A DNA stretch of 64,000 nucleotides from positions 1,240,001 through 1,304,000 of the forward strand of contig NC_026659.2 in NCBI RefSeq assembly GCF_000004075.3. Direction: 5' to 3'. This document shows positions 63,000-64,000 of the stretch, in pieces. The DNA is from Cucumis sativus. Taxonomy: Eukaryota > Streptophyta > Magnoliopsida > Cucurbitales > Cucurbitaceae. A program made the translations under genes and the position numbers. Below the pieces are notes generated by a model. The model saw only the letters and a program-made list of their open reading frames with translations. It was not told where the DNA came from and did not search any database. Position 1 is the first letter of the stretch. The number at the start of each line of letters is the position of its first letter.

Positions 63000-64000
63000 T
63001 ATAACATCAAACACCTGGAGGGGAGGGGGGTTTGATCGATAAAATGATGTTAATTATTACACAATAAAAACGACTAAGAAACCGAGGAGTTAAACAAAGA
63101 ATGAACGGAAATTTCAAGAAGGGGTTTCTTGTCGCATTAACGTAGCAATGAATTCGATAATAGAAAAGAAAAACGTAGAATGAAAAGAAAGAAGAAGAAA
63201 TTGAGCAGTTTTTTCTTCTGGGAGAAAAAAGCTTTGTCGTTTGGTAAGAAAGAAATGGAGGCGTGGCCGTTGAAAACCGTTTAATTTGCACGCACTTATA
63301 ATACGTGTTCCCGCGCCTTTCCTATCTTCTTTCTTTACAAAACACCGTCGTTTTACTGCTGGACACTGAACACCAAACGGCGGCGTTTCTGTTATTAAGA
63401 CCTAAATATCGAAATATGATCATTCAAAAACAAGAAAGTTTTTATTCATTTCGGTATTTACAACTTTTTCTTTCTGTATCATTTTTTTTCTTTCTATTCG
63501 TTGTAAATTGTAAATTGTAAATCGTAAATTAAAATTTCTTGTGTGTGTGTGTGTGTTTTCTTTACTATTTATTTATTATAAAATAAATAATAATAATAAG
63601 AATTTGAAGTAAAATGAGCTGGGAAACTAACTACAGTTTCACTATGGAAATAAATAGACATTTTGGAATTTTAAATGACACGTAATTAAGTTAAGTCTAA
63701 CCTTATCTTTTATGCTGTAATTACTCTAATTAATTCACTTAATTTTTATGCTATATTTTCCTACTCAATTCTCCCAACTCTATATCACTTCTTCCTTTTT
63801 AATTATTCTAAAAGATTGCTCAATTTGTTATTGGTATTGTTATGTGTGTTTTTTACTTCATTTTTGGATAATTTGATGATTCAGTTTGGAAATTTCTCTA
63901 ATTCTTTATATATATATATATATAAATTTCATGCCATTTTTTGAAAGTAATGTAGAGTTTACTTCATTTTGATATATGAAACTGAATGGTCAAAATTATA
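63000..64000. other. Upstream region of DUF1221 kinase gene and right edge
   Basis: Contains TTCCCGCG near 63308, close to an E2F-type site, and a GT microsatellite at 63541-63556. The last 400 bases are AT-rich with no gene. Confidence 0.45.

Noticed and set aside
1-64000. CRISPR arrays, rRNA genes, operons or prophage
   Set aside because: None seen; the content is eukaryotic nuclear DNA.

Overview
The window is nuclear DNA of a dicot plant. It is AT-rich, has long gene-free stretches, and carries spliced genes with GT-AG introns and plant-only protein families (AP2/ERF, TBL, SPA, DUF1221 kinase, GAT1). The palindromic satellite-like motif around 19370-19460, together with overall protein similarity, suggests a cucurbit, probably Cucumis; that is inference. 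No virus, plasmid or bacterial segment and no CRISPR array was seen.

Layout, left to right. 477-2176 (minus): first four exons of a secreted GH9 endoglucanase that runs off the left edge. 2.4-17.1 kb: a gene desert of almost 15 kb with a GC-richer island at 9.86-10.25 kb and a G tract near 12.8 kb. 17356-18270 (plus): single-exon AP2/ERF factor, ERF061 type. 20611-23612 (plus): five-exon GH28 polygalacturonase-like protein of the non-GHG type. 24792-27057 (plus): six-exon TEX30/KANSL3-like alpha/beta hydrolase with a 108-bp promoter duplication. 28084-28575 (minus): histidine-rich disordered protein. 31345-32604 (minus): plastid-targeted DUF3593-type membrane protein with an 18-nt microexon. 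35517-36002 (minus): uncharacterised 161-residue protein. 39586-44109 (minus): seven-exon GABA transporter GAT1. 46459-48827 (minus): three-exon TBL polysaccharide O-acetyltransferase. 49585-50224: identical 320-bp tandem duplication. 50551-50632 (minus): tRNA-Leu(UAA). 52519-58350 (plus): seven-exon SPA2-type COP1 partner with an untranslated leader intron, uORFs and one GC-AG intron. 60326-62550 (minus): DUF1221 kinase-like protein lacking key catalytic residues, convergent with SPA2.

These are independent eukaryotic genes, not an operon. Three encode cell-wall proteins (GH9, GH28, TBL). Two encode kinase-fold proteins with degraded catalytic motifs (SPA2, DUF1221). I found no convincing undescribed multigene system. 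The best leads are gene-structure oddities (GC-AG intron, microexon, overlapping uORFs, possible alternative last exon), two recent tandem duplications, and the histidine-rich protein. Exon boundaries were read by hand from splice consensus and frame continuity; each complete coding model closes in frame.
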